Notes: generated by a model not told the origin, from the letters alone. A stretch of 64,000 nucleotides of DNA from Argentina anserina (GCF_933775445.1 NC_065876.1:19282001-19346000); one strand, 5' to 3'; shown: positions 24,849 to 37,800, counted from the stretch's first letter. Program-made: numbers and translations.

Positions 24849-25031
24849 ATCAGGAAAAATAGTAATACGAATAGTGAGGAGTGCTTAAACCCTGAACCTA
24901 TACTACAAAAAAAGTTAAATACAAGGAAAATACGAGATAAAATTCTGAGTTTACACATATGTGGCTCTCTGAGGCTTAGAGATTCTGTTGGAAACGAACT
25001 GTGCAGATTTTTTTATTATATGAGAATTTAG

Positions 25032-25369
25032 TTTAAAGATTGTGACCAAAAGGAATAGCTATTCTCCCTCTCCATCTCGTAAGGTGGGTAATTGTCTTTT
25101 GAGATTTTGTATCTAAATGATAGGAATGAGAGTGGTTCATACTAAATCTCTCATATTGACAATGAACAACTCAAAAGGGAAGAGCTGTAAAGGAAAGATG
25201 TTTAAAGATTGTGACCAAAAGGAATAGCTATTCTCCCTCTCCATCTCGTAAGGTGGGTAATTGTCTTTTGAGATTTTGTATCTAAATGATAGGAATGAGA
25301 GTGGTTCATACTAAATCTCTCATATTGACAATGAACAACTCAAAAGGGAAGAGCTGTAAAGGAAAGATA
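25032..25369. repeat. Exact 169-bp tandem duplication
   Basis: 25032-25200 and 25201-25369 read the same throughout (both start TTTAAAGATTGTGACC and end GGAAAGAT). No difference was found by eye, so it is either recent or an assembly artefact. Confidence 0.92.
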
Positions 25370-25480
25370 GAAAATCCAGAATGGAGTTTAGGGTTTAGGG
25401 TAGATAATCTTTCAGTTTGCTTTTGGTTCTCTATTCTTGCCTTCTGGGTCCTATGGATGGAACGAAACAGAAAGGCCTAA
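25370..25480 (+). pseudogene. LINE-type fragment (RT zinc-binding region)
   Basis: The plus-strand frame ends FSILAFWVLWMERNRKA, followed by stop. The W-x-L/I-W-x-E-R-N-R signature is common at the C-terminal region of plant LINE ORF2. The piece is very short and the match is by motif only. Confidence 0.4.
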
Positions 25481-26419
25481 TGTTTCTTCAGTTCTGTTAT
25501 GTGGGAAAGCAGTGGCTCTAGGTATCTTGGGTTTCATGTTGTAGTTCTAATCTTCTGTGGATCCCTTGTCCATTCTCTTTTAAACAAAAAGGATAAAACT
25601 TTATCAACTGTATGATCAATAGAAGGAAATGAATTATAACATGTGGACGCGTTAGCTGGAAAACGGTAATGACCTAGATTTGACAAGAAAAAAAACATTT
25701 ATTCAAAAGAGGGGGGGGAGTCATTGATGCATTCTAAGAGAATAAAAATAGCAGAACTAACTAGGCCATTCCATCATGAATTAAGGGCTCAGAAAAGTTA
25801 ACCCTCTCCAAAAGATGTTCAGCTTCCTCTCCACTTACATCATTGGAGACCAAATGCCATACATTTGTTGCCTTATTTGTAGGTGGAATTAACCTAGCAC
25901 AGGGATTTCTTGCTATCAGAACTGATCAAGGAAGGAAGATATAGGTTATTTTATTGGTGATTTACATCATGGTTCTCCAAGAGCGCGCACAAAAAATAAT
26001 GAAAAAAAAATTCAGCAAGGTGTATTGACTCGACAGAAAGGTAACGCCTTCATGAAATTTGCATTCCAGAAGCTCCATCATTAAAATATGTTTCCTTTGT
26101 TTCTTTTAAAAGACTTGGATGCTTAATTTTTTTTTTTTTTGCTTAAATTTATGTTGGCAAAAATGTTTTGGGTGTCTTTTCACAGACCAGTTGAATGTTG
26201 AACAAAACAAAAGTCTGCAAAGGCCAACCTCCTACCCTCTGCAGCATGTCAGATTTTTATCATGTATGTTCACGATACTGTTTAAGTTTGTACACCTATG
26301 CAAATGAAGTAAAATGTGTCCTGCGTACAACCCACCCCTCCCTCCCTAAATAGAATAAAGCAATTACCAATATAAAAGTATAAATCATCAACACAGAGAT
26401 CAAAAGTAATGAGCACGGC
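25481..26419. other. Downstream region of the EI24-like gene with a possible extra 3' exon
   Basis: The minus-strand stretch 25893-25761 is an open frame (ending SEPLIHDGMA, then TAG) preceded by an AG acceptor. It would join in frame with a GTAAGC donor at 26423 that overlaps the stop codon of the main model. Otherwise AT-rich, with no other gene seen. Confidence 0.4.
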
Positions 26420-29400
26420 TTACGACAAAGTATCTGCGAACTTGAATATTTGAAGCCGTTCGAAACATGCATCTCCCCATCTTGTTCTTTGAGATGAAAT
26501 AAGTTGTTCAGCTTCTGAACCTGTAGCTGCCAAAACGAACTGAAAAAAGCTACCATTAGCATAGATTCAAAGAAGCTTGTAGGTACAAGCTAAATAATAC
26601 CAAATAAAACTAAAGCAGTTGAACATACCAACGGAAAGAGTATAGCCATACACCCGTAGCTCACAAGAGGTGAGAAAAAGAAAAGCGGTAGAACACATGG
26701 GCTTCCTGCAGAATTATTGAAGATGATATGAATACCTCAAAACATGTAACACTGAAGTTAGGTGATATGAGAAGTACTTGAATCATATCACATGAGTACT
26801 CCATTTCCATCTATCTCGTCCTTTAAAATACTACAAAAATAGACCACAGAATACAGCTTAACCACATTCTGATTTCTAAATAACTAAGGCAATTTGACTA
26901 AGGAGGCTGGCATTTACTAATTAAGAGTGGATGATCAGAGGTCAAGAGGAAAGGCAGAAGAAAAATCCTAAGAAAAGCCAGACCAGCATCATCTCCAAGT
27001 GGTATTGGCTACATGCTGGATGGAAATACTACTGAAATAAACATAGTCAAAAACATTTTACATCAATAAGACTTCAACAGGAAAATCAATGAAATACAGA
27101 AAGGTAGTTACCAAAACCAGCAAAAAATGCCCAGTTAGATTCAAAGAGGTTTAGCCTTTTGTCCAGGCTGATTCCAGAGAAATTCCATTTGTACCTAAAA
27201 GTTCAAAGGAATACTTAGAGCACATGCATATAGGAAGTTAGCAATTGGAACGCATTAATTATGAAAGTTAAACGTTCCACATACTCAAAACAGTAGTAGG
27301 CATACATCCAAGAAAAAAGCAGAAAATTTAATGCCTTGCCCACATATGGTATAAATCCTGTCACATATACCTGCACCAGCCATCAACAAGTCGTTATTCA
27401 AAACTGAGATGAGCAATGTACTGTTGTCCAAAAAAAAAAGGACCATGTTTATTCAAATGCAAGCACGTAATATTGCTTTAAAGATAAATATCACCTCCAA
27501 GAAGAAACAGCTCAAAAGAAGCACTGAATAAACCTGCTCTCCTATTCCAATCAAGACCCTGCAGATTGAACAGAGGAATATACAGTTCACATGAAACATA
27601 ACTTTCCATTCAGGAAGAATTTATTTGCCACAAAATGAGACTTATGGAACATCAACCCCGAACTAAGTTTATTACCATCCTAGGTCAGTTGGTTGTGCAA
27701 GGCCAGGGTAATTTTTTATGGTTGATGCATCACTCTGTCGTACGGGATCCAATTCGTTAATCACAGGATTCCCCATTGCAGAAAACCCATACTTGGCAAT
27801 ATCATTGTACCTTCAGTGAAAACAATCGTACGTCTTGATGTATAAATAAAGATAAATTGTGACAGTTGAACATGGATAGATAAAGTTGCAGCAGACTAAC
27901 AAATCAATACATATGCTACAATGCAAATATGAAAACCTAGTATATTACAGTATAATAAGCTACATACATACAAGCATTATAGCATTATGTAACAGCTAAT
28001 TGGGTAAATGAACATCCAGAATATGAAAATTCTGGAGCATAGTTCTTAGAGGATTTCGTTTGAAGTGTTCTGTTTTAAGGCCAAGTTAATATCTCTGGAA
28101 CAATGCAGAACAACTACATAATATAGTGTTTAAGAAAATGGGAAGAAAGTAGCTAGGTAAAGTACCAGATGTTGCTCAGGATAATGCTGAATACATATAA
28201 TGGATATAACCAAGTTACCTACAAATGAAAAGAAACGAGAAACTTTTCAATAAATTCCAGGGAAATAATAAAAGTATCCATATTATCTTAAAATCTGGCC
28301 AAGGGCAGCAGACAAAAAAAAATATCACAGCATTATTGCTTTGCATCTTTAGGGGAAAAAAATTAAACAGAAAGTTTAATAGTCTTTAATAAATTTGTAA
28401 AAAACAACATTCAAAAAAAGTTATAGGTCAATCACACTAGCTTTCAGAGGTAATGTTTACCAAGCATGAAACTGATTTAATCACAGCTGAATATTTTCAC
28501 ATCGCACCAGAAGCAAAAAAAAAAAATTGAAAGTTACATTATCCCAAATCTATGTCATCCAGTATATGTTGGTTATTTCAATATTCCGATAGCGCCAACT
28601 TGCCATTAATTCTCTGTGAAAGATATCAACTATATCCGACATCAACAATAATCTCTGTCATTTATTTAATGAGTTCATAAGAGCAATAGTCATACATGAT
28701 CGTTGGAAGGAAGTGGAGAGAACTAAACTACCTAAGAAAAAAGAACAGAAACAAGTTGAACAAGATGCGACTGACTGCAGAATTTGAACAAGATGAAAAG
28801 TGAATACTTACATAAAAGAGGTGTATGAGTCCATGACGTAAGTAGGAATAAAATTTCAAAATGCCAGTAAATGAGCAGACGCCTCGAGGTGTAAATTGCG
28901 GACATATGTCGGGCAATATCCAGTATAGAGCTGGGATGAGGAACGAGTAAAGGACAATGATACTGTACAGAAACCATTAGTGACATATAAATACGAAAAA
29001 GTCTGAAAAAAAAACATCTATGTAATGGTATACAAAAGACTTGACAGAGCTGAAAGTAAGTAAAGGAAATCTTCAGTTCTCATTTTGCCTTGGGAACTCT
29101 AATGGTGTCTAGAAGCCTCTACTGGAATTCTAAAAACCTAAAGACAATCAAAAAATTACCTTCCTAAGAATATGAAACCGTTCAATAGAAAACACTGTCC
29201 TGTGCGTATCAGAAGCTTTCTGGACCTGTGAATAAAAAATTCAGATGGATGATCAATCACTAATCCAAAACATGAATCAATCAAGCAAGCAAGCACACCT
29301 GCGGCAGAGAATGAGCACACGGTGAAGGCAACAGGCTTGTCTGAATCCCTCCACCCAAAGCACCGCTGCTGCCTTCAAATTTGCACTCAGACCACCGCCG

Positions 29401-29423
29401 CCGCCACCACCACCACCTTCCAT
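26420..29423 (-). CDS. EI24: EI24-family ER membrane protein, 10 exons, 319 aa
   Basis: Coding exons on the minus strand: 29423-29299, 29225-29160, 28962-28812, 28218-28166, 27810-27676, 27558-27495, 27370-27285, 27194-27112, 26705-26629, 26539-26420. The sum is 960 nt with every junction in phase. The protein starts with a Gly run (nine Gly after ME), then VEGFRQACCLHRVLILC, RTGQCFLLNGFIFLG, hydrophobic segments, YNDIAKYGF, GFIPYVGKALNFLL, DKRLNLFESNWAFFAG, FGSPCVLPLFFFSPLVSYG and a C-terminal ATGSEAEQLI. This block order is that of the EI24/PIG8 family: multi-pass ER proteins linked to autophagy and ER homeostasis in animals, with an unclear plant role. Introns use GT-AG. The TAA stop lies within a GTAAGC splice-donor-like site, so a longer isoform using an exon at 25893-25761 is possible (362 aa). 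The divergent upstream neighbour region is unassigned. Confidence 0.9.
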
Positions 29424-29745
29424 TCTCCGTCGACGAATCTAATTTCTATTCTATCTATTTTCTCCTATTATTATTTACAGAGTCAGTCTACGAGAACAAG
29501 TTGAGCAGAAGATAAATCATTTTTTCTTTCCCGTAATATAAATAATAAATAAATCCTTTCAAAAAATGACTTCTTTTAAAATAAGTCAATTTTGACAGGT
29601 GAAATTAGAAAATAGTTAATAAATATTGTAAAATTAGAAAAAACAATCAGTTTTTTAAAACCTTTAAACTGTTGCCCACCAATTTAGCAATATTTACACG
29701 AGTGCTATTCTCAAAAAAAAAAATTATCCCAGAATCCCAAATCGG

Positions 29746-30280
29746 TTGTTCTGCAGCACCACCAACAGCGCCAAGAGCCCGCCTTCCCGACTAGTGAAAC
29801 CTGAGCCACCGAAGCCGACCTCGAGCGAAGCAGGGAGGTCCTTCACCGATCACTATTGTTTCCTTATTGAGCCCGAATCTGAGATCGACGACCTTGAAGC
29901 TTCGTTCAAGCTATTCTTCATCAAAATCTCTGCGGTGAGATCCACGTTGCTGCCCCCAAATTCAAGGACGTCCTTGTTGTTCTACAACTCCTATGTTCCG
30001 CCTGTTAGATCGTCGTTGGGAGGACGTCATCAAACTTGCCGTTCTTAAACTCCGTCAAGCACCAATCAGATATGCGCCCAGTAGATTCTAGCTCAATCAT
30101 GGTCACGGGTATAGGAACTGAGGAGAGTCGGCGTTGAGGAGAGCTTGGGACCATGGCCGTTGATGCAGGGTTGCCGATAGTAGATTGGAGGTGATGGTGA
30201 AGTTGTGGGTGCTCGAAGTACTTTTCTAGTTGTCCCATTGCAAATTCTACAGTTTTTTTTTCAAAAAGAGAATATGCCAC
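29746..30280. other. Unassigned open frames upstream of the EI24-like gene
   Basis: A plus-strand frame of 100 codons (29746-30048) and an overlapping minus-strand frame (30280-30005). The plus frame has DHYCFLIEPESEIDDLEASF. Base composition is more GC-rich than its surroundings, as in coding DNA. I do not recognise either product. It may be a decayed exon. Confidence 0.3.
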
Positions 30281-30324
30281 CGTGCAAGAGCTCTTGTATT
30301 TCTGATTGGGTATTGTGTCATCTA

Positions 30325-30425
30325 TCTACCTATCACATTAGCCGTCACACTATCTGTCACACTATACATCATAGAACAAAATTAGTGTGACATGTAGTGT
30401 GATAGGTAGTGTGGTTGGGGGTGTG
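30325..30425. repeat. Inverted copies of the 12-bp minisatellite unit
   Basis: Several CACACTATCTGT-like units face AGTGTGACATGT-like units across a short spacer (AGAACAAAAT), so this outlier of the minisatellite can fold back on itself. Confidence 0.7.
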
Positions 30426-30561
30426 ACAACGCATTAATGTTGATATTTGGATCATATAAGTTGATTTGAGAAGTTCAAGATCACATAAAAATAAATAAAA
30501 GTTCATTATTTCTAGTCATTCTTCTTCTTCTTCTTCTTGTCATAACATAGTCACATAAAAC

Positions 30562-30810
30562 AGTGTGACAGCGGGTGTGACAAGTAGTATGATAGTTAGT
30601 GTGATAGGTAGTGTGACAACGGGTGTGACAGGTAGTGTGACAGCGAGTGTGACATGTAGTGTGACAGTAGGTATGACAACGGGTGTGACAGGTAGTGTGA
30701 CAGCGGGTGTGACAGTAGATGTGACAGCGGGTGTGGGAGGTAGTGTGACAGCGGGTGTGACAGCGGGTGTGGGAGGTAGTGTGACAGTGGGTGTAACAGC
30801 GGGTGTAACA
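30562..30810. repeat. 12-bp minisatellite, about 21 copies
   Basis: Units alternate between AGCGGGTGTGAC-like and AGGTAGTGTGAC-like 12-mers in a fixed 12-bp register over 249 bp. Because 12 is a multiple of 3, all frames stay open and encode V-T-G-S/V-T-A-G or C-H-T repeats, which are not evidence of a gene. A (CTT)n run lies just upstream at about 30520. Confidence 0.95.
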
Positions 30811-32558
30811 TGCCAAGAGAAAATGTCAAAATATGTGAAATGATGTTAAAATTCAAAGGAGATTGGTATGAGTATGCTTAGAATGAAAATAATAACTAGA
30901 ATTAGAGAACCTTAAGCTCTGATTTTGCCGGAATTGCTTAGAGCACTGCATCGACGGCGGTAGCCCCTTGTGATGGTTGATGCGCCTTGTACGGTGGTTG
31001 GTTTGGAGTGGGTAGGGTATCAAATGAAATAGGGGAGAGAGATATTTCTAACGATATCAACCACTCTCAAATTCATCGTCGAACGGCAAAGTTATGGCCG
31101 AAATAAAAAAGAATGAAAAAGAAGATGATGATAATGATGAAGATGAAGAAAAAAAGGTAAAATTGTTAAGAAAATATTTTAAAAGTAACTAGTTTATAAT
31201 TTTATTTAAAGTTTATTGACTATTTTCTAATTTCTATTTAATTTAGATGACATTTTTATAATTAGAAAATAAGTTGTGATATTTTTCTAATTTATGATGG
31301 GAAATTATACTATTTTATAATTTGTCCAAAAATAATAATAAATAAATAAATAAATTTGAGGGTGTGGATCACACTGTTTTTTGGTTTTGTCAAATTTTGA
31401 ATTGACATGTGACATAAAATTACTAATGCAAATTTTGACAAACTTAATCTCCTAATGGAATTGAGAATGAAAAAATAGGATTGAGGAGGAATGGAGAGAG
31501 GAGGAGTCATTCATATCCTTTGTTTACTTGTTATTTAGAATCAGAATTAATCTGGGAATTTATTAATATTCATATGTTTACTAACATGAAGGAATGGAAA
31601 ATCATAAAAAGGTAAATTATGAAATGTCCTTACCTATATGATGGGTCTTCATGTTAAGTTTTTAAATAGGTTTTTAAAATTATCAATAAATTATGATGAT
31701 ATTTCAGAGATAAAACTTTGATTCAACCTTTGTTCGAAATAAATACATAGCACCCCCCCTCATAAATCATATTAGAGGATTGATTGTTAGATTTTCTAGT
31801 GGGACCCACGGCATTTCCATTCCTCTAGCTTGGTAAATGCATTTTTAAAGGGGAAACAAAATGATTTAGCAGGAAATCATTCCATTTACTCGTAAGTAAA
31901 CACGTTCTAATTGAATTAGAGTATCTTCGGTGCACGGTGTGCATCTTTACATATCATTTGAACGATATTAAATTAGAGGAAATCATATAAATGCATAGAC
32001 CTTAAATGTGAATTTATTTTTTTGAATATGAATTATTTTTAATCCTAATGATTGCATCGTGTATTATACACACGTCGTGTTACTGTATATAAGAATTTTT
32101 ATAATTAAATAAGCTTGTTTGGATGAAGTAATCTTATTTTGATAGAAATCTTATTTTCATGAAAATCATATTTTTAGGAATATAAAATTCTAAAAATTGA
32201 TAATTCTTTTGTGTGGATGTTATTCCTTAAATTTTAAAAAATGGTTAGAATTGTATAGAAAAGATTGAGAATTGAAGAATGACACATCTTTTTCATGGAC
32301 AATAAACGGGAAAAACATGTTTCAAATTTCCTTTATCTTTTCTAATAAAATTTAAATTTTCATTGAAATTTCAACTGAAACAGAAAAAAGAATATTAAAT
32401 TTTTAGAATTTAATTAAATTTTTCCTTCTTTTCCGCTCTCCTGACACACATAAATATGTTTCTCTGTACAAACGCAACATAAATAAACAAGAAGGAAGAT
32501 ATAAGAAGGAATCGAGAGTTTTCTTTGTTTAAAGAAAAAGAAGAACAAGGGAATCGAG
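30811..32558. other. AT-rich intergenic region and putative promoter of the CMC4-like gene
   Basis: No gene is seen. Simple AT-rich runs (for example ATAAATAAATAAATAAAT near 31340) and poly-A tracts are present. The last 100-150 bp before 32559 are probably the leader of the downstream gene. Confidence 0.5.
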
Positions 32559-32930
32559 ATGGGCACGCAGCAGAGCAAAGAGAAGGTGGCGACGACGACG
32601 ACGGAGATAGAGCCGTGCAAGAAAGAATCCTGCTTAATTCAATCATGTCTCTCCAAGAACGAATTCAACTCACGCAAGTAAGTAATGCGTTTCGGGCAAA
32701 CTTGGCGTCAAGTTTTTTATTTATAGGATTTGGGTTTTGGAACTTGGATTGCAATTCGTTGTGTTTATCAAACCCATGAAATTGGCTCTCGTTTCTGATT
32801 TGATTTTCTGGTTTTAATTATCTTCAGTTGCCTTAAAGTTATTGAGATGCTGCAGTCTTGCTGCGAAAAATGTAATTACAACTCCACACACTGTGCTTCT
32901 CTCTCTGGCCTTCTCAACCAGAAACCCTAA
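32559..32930 (+). CDS. CMC4: CMC4-like twin Cx9C mitochondrial protein, 2 exons, 73 aa
   Basis: Exon 1 is 32559-32677 and exon 2 is 32828-32930, joined by a 150-bp intron with a GTAAGT donor and a TTCAG acceptor. The join gives 222 nt and an open 73-aa frame. Cys20-x9-Cys30 (PCKKESCLIQSC) and Cys41-x9-Cys51 (CLKVIEMLQSC) form the twin Cx9C fold, with extra Cys52, Cys55 and Cys62 as in the CMC4 (MTCP1/C6.1B-type) family. Such proteins are imported into the mitochondrial intermembrane space and oxidised by the Mia40 relay. Their role near respiratory-complex assembly is known only generally. The N-terminal MGTQQSKEKVATTTTEIE is variable in the family. Confidence 0.92.
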
Positions 32931-33399
32931 ATGAAATGGCGATTGACTTAGTGGTAAACTCAACATTACCTAAACATTTGCACGGCTCTTTCTGTTTTAA
33001 ATTCGGTGAGACTTCATTGTATACATGATGTGGTAGATGGAACAGAGAGGATGGATATTTCTGGTCAAGAGGTGATGCTACAAAAGTTATGATATTGGGA
33101 TTGAAAAAGTTTAACCCTTTTGATTTGTTGTGTAATTTAGATAAGTACTAATACATCTAATTGTGGAACTTGAATGCCATTCTTGTGAACACCAATTTCA
33201 CTATTGTTTTCCACCTTTCGCAATCCGGAACTGGATTCTACAGGAGAGGATAAGTTTGAGGCAAAGGAAATTTGTCTGCTGTGTTGGGTTCTGATTCTAC
33301 TGTGGTGGCAGAGGTGAGGTTGGTGGAAGAGGGTGGTGCTGTGGAGATGGCTGTGAGGGTTGGCGGAGCTGCTGGTTCTAGTTCAAGCTATGGACTCCC
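32931..33399 (+). other. 3' flank of the CMC4-like gene, no further gene seen
   Basis: Non-coding sequence, probably including the 3' UTR. The end (about 33290-33399) is GC-richer and may belong to the pseudogene that follows. Confidence 0.5.
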
Positions 33400-33865
33400 C
33401 TACCTCATGGTTTTGTGGACGTGAATACAGTTGCGGCTTGGAAGGAGTGTGAGCACAGTGGAGTTGGAATCACTGCTCGGAACATCAAGGGTTTTATCTT
33501 AGCAGGTTCAAGTGTTCTTGGTGTTAATAACTCAGCATTTGAGGCTGAATTTGACGCAGCTCTGAAAGAAACTCAACTTGCAGCACTTCTGCATCTAAGG
33601 AAGATTATTGTGGAGGCGACCCTTAGGAAGTGTTCTAGCCAATTGTGTACTCTTGTACATCAAGTTGGAAAATTGTTCCAACCTTGAACAGAAATGGTGC
33701 TATGATGTCTTTGTTTGATCCCACAAGATGCTAACTATGCAGCTGCTGCCGAGCCAAGCTTGCAATGGTGAGGGTGAGTTCCTCGGATTGGGCAAATCGG
33801 CCTCCGAACTCCCTCCTTGAAGTTCTGAGAAGTAATGGGCACCGGCCTCCATGAAGTGCTTTTTT
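33400..33865 (+). pseudogene. RNase H-like (RVT_3 type) gene fragment
   Basis: The frame from 33415 reads VNTVAAWKE, then GVGITARNIKGFILAGSSVLG and FEAEFDAALKETQLAALLHLRKIIVEA. This is the layout of plant RNase H-type domains (Pfam RVT_3) found in LINEs and stand-alone genes. Frameshifted pieces follow, with NYAAAAEPSLQW and WANRPPNSLLEVLRSNGHRPP-like sequence near 33780-33860. The first catalytic Asp position reads Asn/Thr-Val here, and the frame is broken, so I treat it as dead. Confidence 0.6.
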
Positions 33866-34844
33866 GGTTCTTCAGTAGTCCGGTTAGCTCTATGTCTGTT
33901 CCTTTTCTTCTTCATCAGTTCTTGTTGCTTTCGCTCTCTTTGTTTGGCTGTTGTTGGTTAGCCTTCTGGCCCTTTCAATGGATTTGCTTTTATTGACCCA
34001 AAAAGAAATGCATTCCCTTGTTGGCATCTTATACCCATCTCTCTCAAAAGCGTTCATTCAGCATCATAGAAACCGTGATGCTTTCATACTACAGTATGTC
34101 AATCACAAGCTAGCCTTCGCACTGTTCCCTCCCTACTTCCCAAGTCCCAACATTAATCTTGAGATCACATATAAGTTTCTCTTTACTTGATGGGGGGTAA
34201 CACAAATATCTTTCACTATAAAATAGTCATTTGTGTCCATTCTAAAACAGAAAGAAAACAAAAACAAAAGGATCATTATCCGCCATGTTCACCTGGTCAC
34301 TAACCAAGAGTTTCATGCTCAACCACCATTGGCTTTACATCTAATGGTGACAAGTTGAGTTGTTTTGTTCTCAATGTAAATCTAACGGTGGTACTGGTCT
34401 TGTTATTAGTTATCAGAAAAAAAAAACAACTATTGCGGCCCAGAAAATGTGCTGCTTAGCTGAAGAAATATTTGGAGACTAACAAGTTAGAGAAAAGGAA
34501 AAAAAAAGGCGAACACCTAGAAGAGCAGGATAAATAAGATCCTTTGAAATTAATTGAATGGCAAATGTTAGCCAAGATACACTGCATAACCAATTTGCTC
34601 AACGTTCAATTGCCGAGTGACTTTCTTTCCTCTTGAGGGAAAAGGGTATACAAAGTGCTTCAAAGTAGCAACCGTGAAACCCATCCAGCCAAAAACAGGG
34701 GGAGGGAGGAGGAAACTCTTACCAAACTAAACTATCCAAAAACAAAATATTGGGCAGTTGTGTAGATACGATGCTCCATAAAATACAAAGGCCCGCATTA
34801 GTAAGGTCCCCCAAAATAAGCATGCAAATTTGTTGGTTGTTACA
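33866..34844. other. Region between the RNase H fragment and the NIPA gene end
   Basis: No gene recognised. 33866-34200 may be the 3' tail of the same retroelement. The part next to 34844 is probably the 3' UTR of the NIPA gene. Confidence 0.45.
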
Positions 34845-37800
34845 TCATGATCTTGAGCTATCCTGCCGCCGAAGTGGGATGCCCTCTGCACAATCCATTC
34901 CATCCTCTTCTGCATGCTTAGATAGTCGCAAAGAGGACATCGATGTTGTCAAACCTGTGCCACATTGATAACATATTGAATTTACTATAATGAAGTGCTC
35001 TTTATGCTTGATCGACATCAAGCAGGACACTAAATATAGAATAAAATATTCATGATTAAAAAAAAAAAGACAAATACCATCAGTCATGTCCTTTGTTTTG
35101 TGAAGAAGAAAAGTTCCTCCAAGTATAGTCACAAAGCCACACATTTCCGTGATAACTTGTGTGGGACTCTGTCTGTCCCAATCCTGAAAGTACCGTAGGA
35201 TGAGGAAATTTGGATTAAGCTTTAACCATTGGTAACATAGTAGTAGTGTAGTAGTTTGAGAGATAATGATATCTGGATCTATCATGCTGATGTAGCATAC
35301 AACTTTCTTCTTCATAAACAGAAAGAAAGAAAAATAATAATGGGAGAACTCTACCTTAAACATGATCACACTAGCCAGAATAGTTAGTGATGTGAACATG
35401 ACGTAATATATAGGAGATACCACAGATGTGTTGAATGTATCAAGTGCCTGTAATGGAAAGGAAAAACTATGAATTAGAACCCAATAAAAACCACAACTAA
35501 TCAAATGGTCAATATTCCTTCTAGATTCTAACAAAATATATGAAGAAAAGTGGAAACAGATGACAACAAATAATCCCCTCAAAATCAGAAAACATCAATT
35601 ACGAAGTCAGAAGGTATAAATTTTAGACTTTGAAACAGCATACAAAGAAAAGAAAAGCAATGACAACAAAGATTTATTTCCAGGTGACTTGTTCAAAAAT
35701 ATGATTGAAACAGTAAGAGCAATGGCAGAGACATCTCAATTTGAGGTTAAATGTAAAATTGTGCGTCGTTTCAAGTTATCAAATAATGGAATAGATTATT
35801 ATCCCATGAGACCAACCATAACCAGAGACTCAAATAAAGACACTAAAAGAATTTTTATGCTTCATATGTTATTGCACTCACAAAGCAAAATAAAATAAAA
35901 GGTCAAACATTCTTAATTACTAACATTAGTACAAAGCTGTGAACATTAACTCCACCTTAGAAATACAACGAGAAAACTTATACAGTAGGAAACTTCAACT
36001 GTGGCAAGAACCCGGGATACAAAACTGACATAACAGATTTTAAGAACATCAGAAAACTAACTCCTATTGGCTGCAGACTCCGATGTCCAAAAAGGCCTAC
36101 TATAGATTATGGAATAAATGAAACATTGGATGCTCCCAATCCACTCCCAACTGTTCTAATTGACCAAGATGGCGGGCCACCCGTAAGCAACTATTGCTGC
36201 TTACTGGTCGCGTAAGCCAATAGACTCCCCAACATCCTTTATCAAAAAGAAAACCATCACCACAGATTAACATCCAAGCACCTCCCTTCAACCAGCCCAT
36301 GCAACCCAAGAACTTACCACCCACTGGTAGAAAACCATCTATATGTTGGCAGACCGAAAACAAGTGACCTTGCCACATGTAAATTACTCAGAAATTTACA
36401 CCAGATTTGGATGTCGGAAATAGAGAGAGAAGGAAATAAAGGAGGGAAAATGCCACCATGTAGTGTGTGATGGTCAGAGAATGGTGGTGCTAGGATGAAG
36501 TTCTCTGGTGATCGTTTTCAACAGGTATTTGGAGGTGCTGTGTAGTTAAAAAGAAAGACAAAAAGAAGCAAGTTTTGGACTTTCACAAGGCTGCATCACC
36601 CAGAGAGGGTTTAGATGTGCTGCTAAGTCTTGTCAATTACAGTTGGCATGGTTGGTCTTTTCCAGAACTTGCACAATTATTCAACCTATGTTTTGATACA
36701 ATAAGCCAAATAACACTCCACAACAGAAGTACTTCAAACAAAGGCAAGCACTGGAAAACGACAAGAAATTTGTGGGTGGTTAGGATAAATGGGTATCACA
36801 CGTATATAATAATCCAGACATCAGAAATGGCGTGGTTTGACAAAGTATTGTTTACGTCTGTGGGGCAGCAACCAATCTACTCTGTAACTATCACAGGTAC
36901 ACTATCTTGCTGGGCCTCTAACAGACATGATGAAGACTACCAAGAATACATTAAAGGACCCTTTCTCTTACTTTCTGTTTCTCTTGCTCTAGTACCTACA
37001 AAAGAATTCCCTAGCTCATTACCTTTCGCTAATGATCACTCTAAACCTTGAAATGGTACTCCACCACTGTATACATGCACTACTAGTCCTCTCATTCAGA
37101 CCATTTTCAACTAGCTCAGAAAAAAAAATTATTATACATAAAGCAATCCACACTAAAACAAGCTGAACTACTCTGTAATTGCTATATACGCAAACTTGAC
37201 ACTGTTGAAGAGAATCAGCAAACTGTATACAGAGACTAAAAACAGGACCCAAAGCCAAAAAAAAAAAACAGAACAAAGCAGCAGCTGAAAGTGTTCCAAA
37301 CATTAGCTCTGTTGTGTTTTTGGCTCGTTGATGCATGTTGGAGTTAGGATTCAGTAATCAAATCCAGGTTTAGAAAGGAAATAAGTTAGCACAGCTTTTC
37401 TATATGTTTTAGGAGAGTATATCTTCCAATATTCTATTAGGATTTGTGTTAGGTTTAGTAATCCTAGTCCATATTGTATCAAGCAGCCCCTATTGATATA
37501 AATAGGGCTGCAGGGAGGTTTTTAGACATAGAGACAGAAATCCTAAAGGGAGAGCTAAGGGTGATAGAGAGATAGGAGCTAGACAGGGAGGGGTTAAGGT
37601 CTACAATAAGTACTTGTACCTAAATTCTTCAGTACTAGTAAATCTCTCAAGAGAGATCACAGTGGAAGTAGGCTTCAGCTGAACCACTATAACTTTGGTG
37701 TGTTTCTGTTTACTCTTCTTTGCTTATATCGCAAATAACTATTAAGATCTAAAGACGCTTATAACAACACGTGGTATCAGAGCTGGTTTATTTTGCGATG

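Noticed and set aside
30481..30810. CRISPR-like repeat array
   Set aside because: There are no unique spacers and the host is a plant; it is a minisatellite.
30481..30856. Repeat proteins with CHTR or VTGS repeats
   Set aside because: A 12-bp minisatellite keeps all frames open; the result is compositional, not coding.
36575..37051. 158-codon frame in NIPA intron 6
   Set aside because: No domain, no splice or codon evidence, and it lies in an intron of a gene on the other strand.
37771..37797. GTG start of the copia polyprotein 27 bp upstream
   Set aside because: This part overlaps the primer binding site, and the first ATG at 37798 begins the typical gag start.
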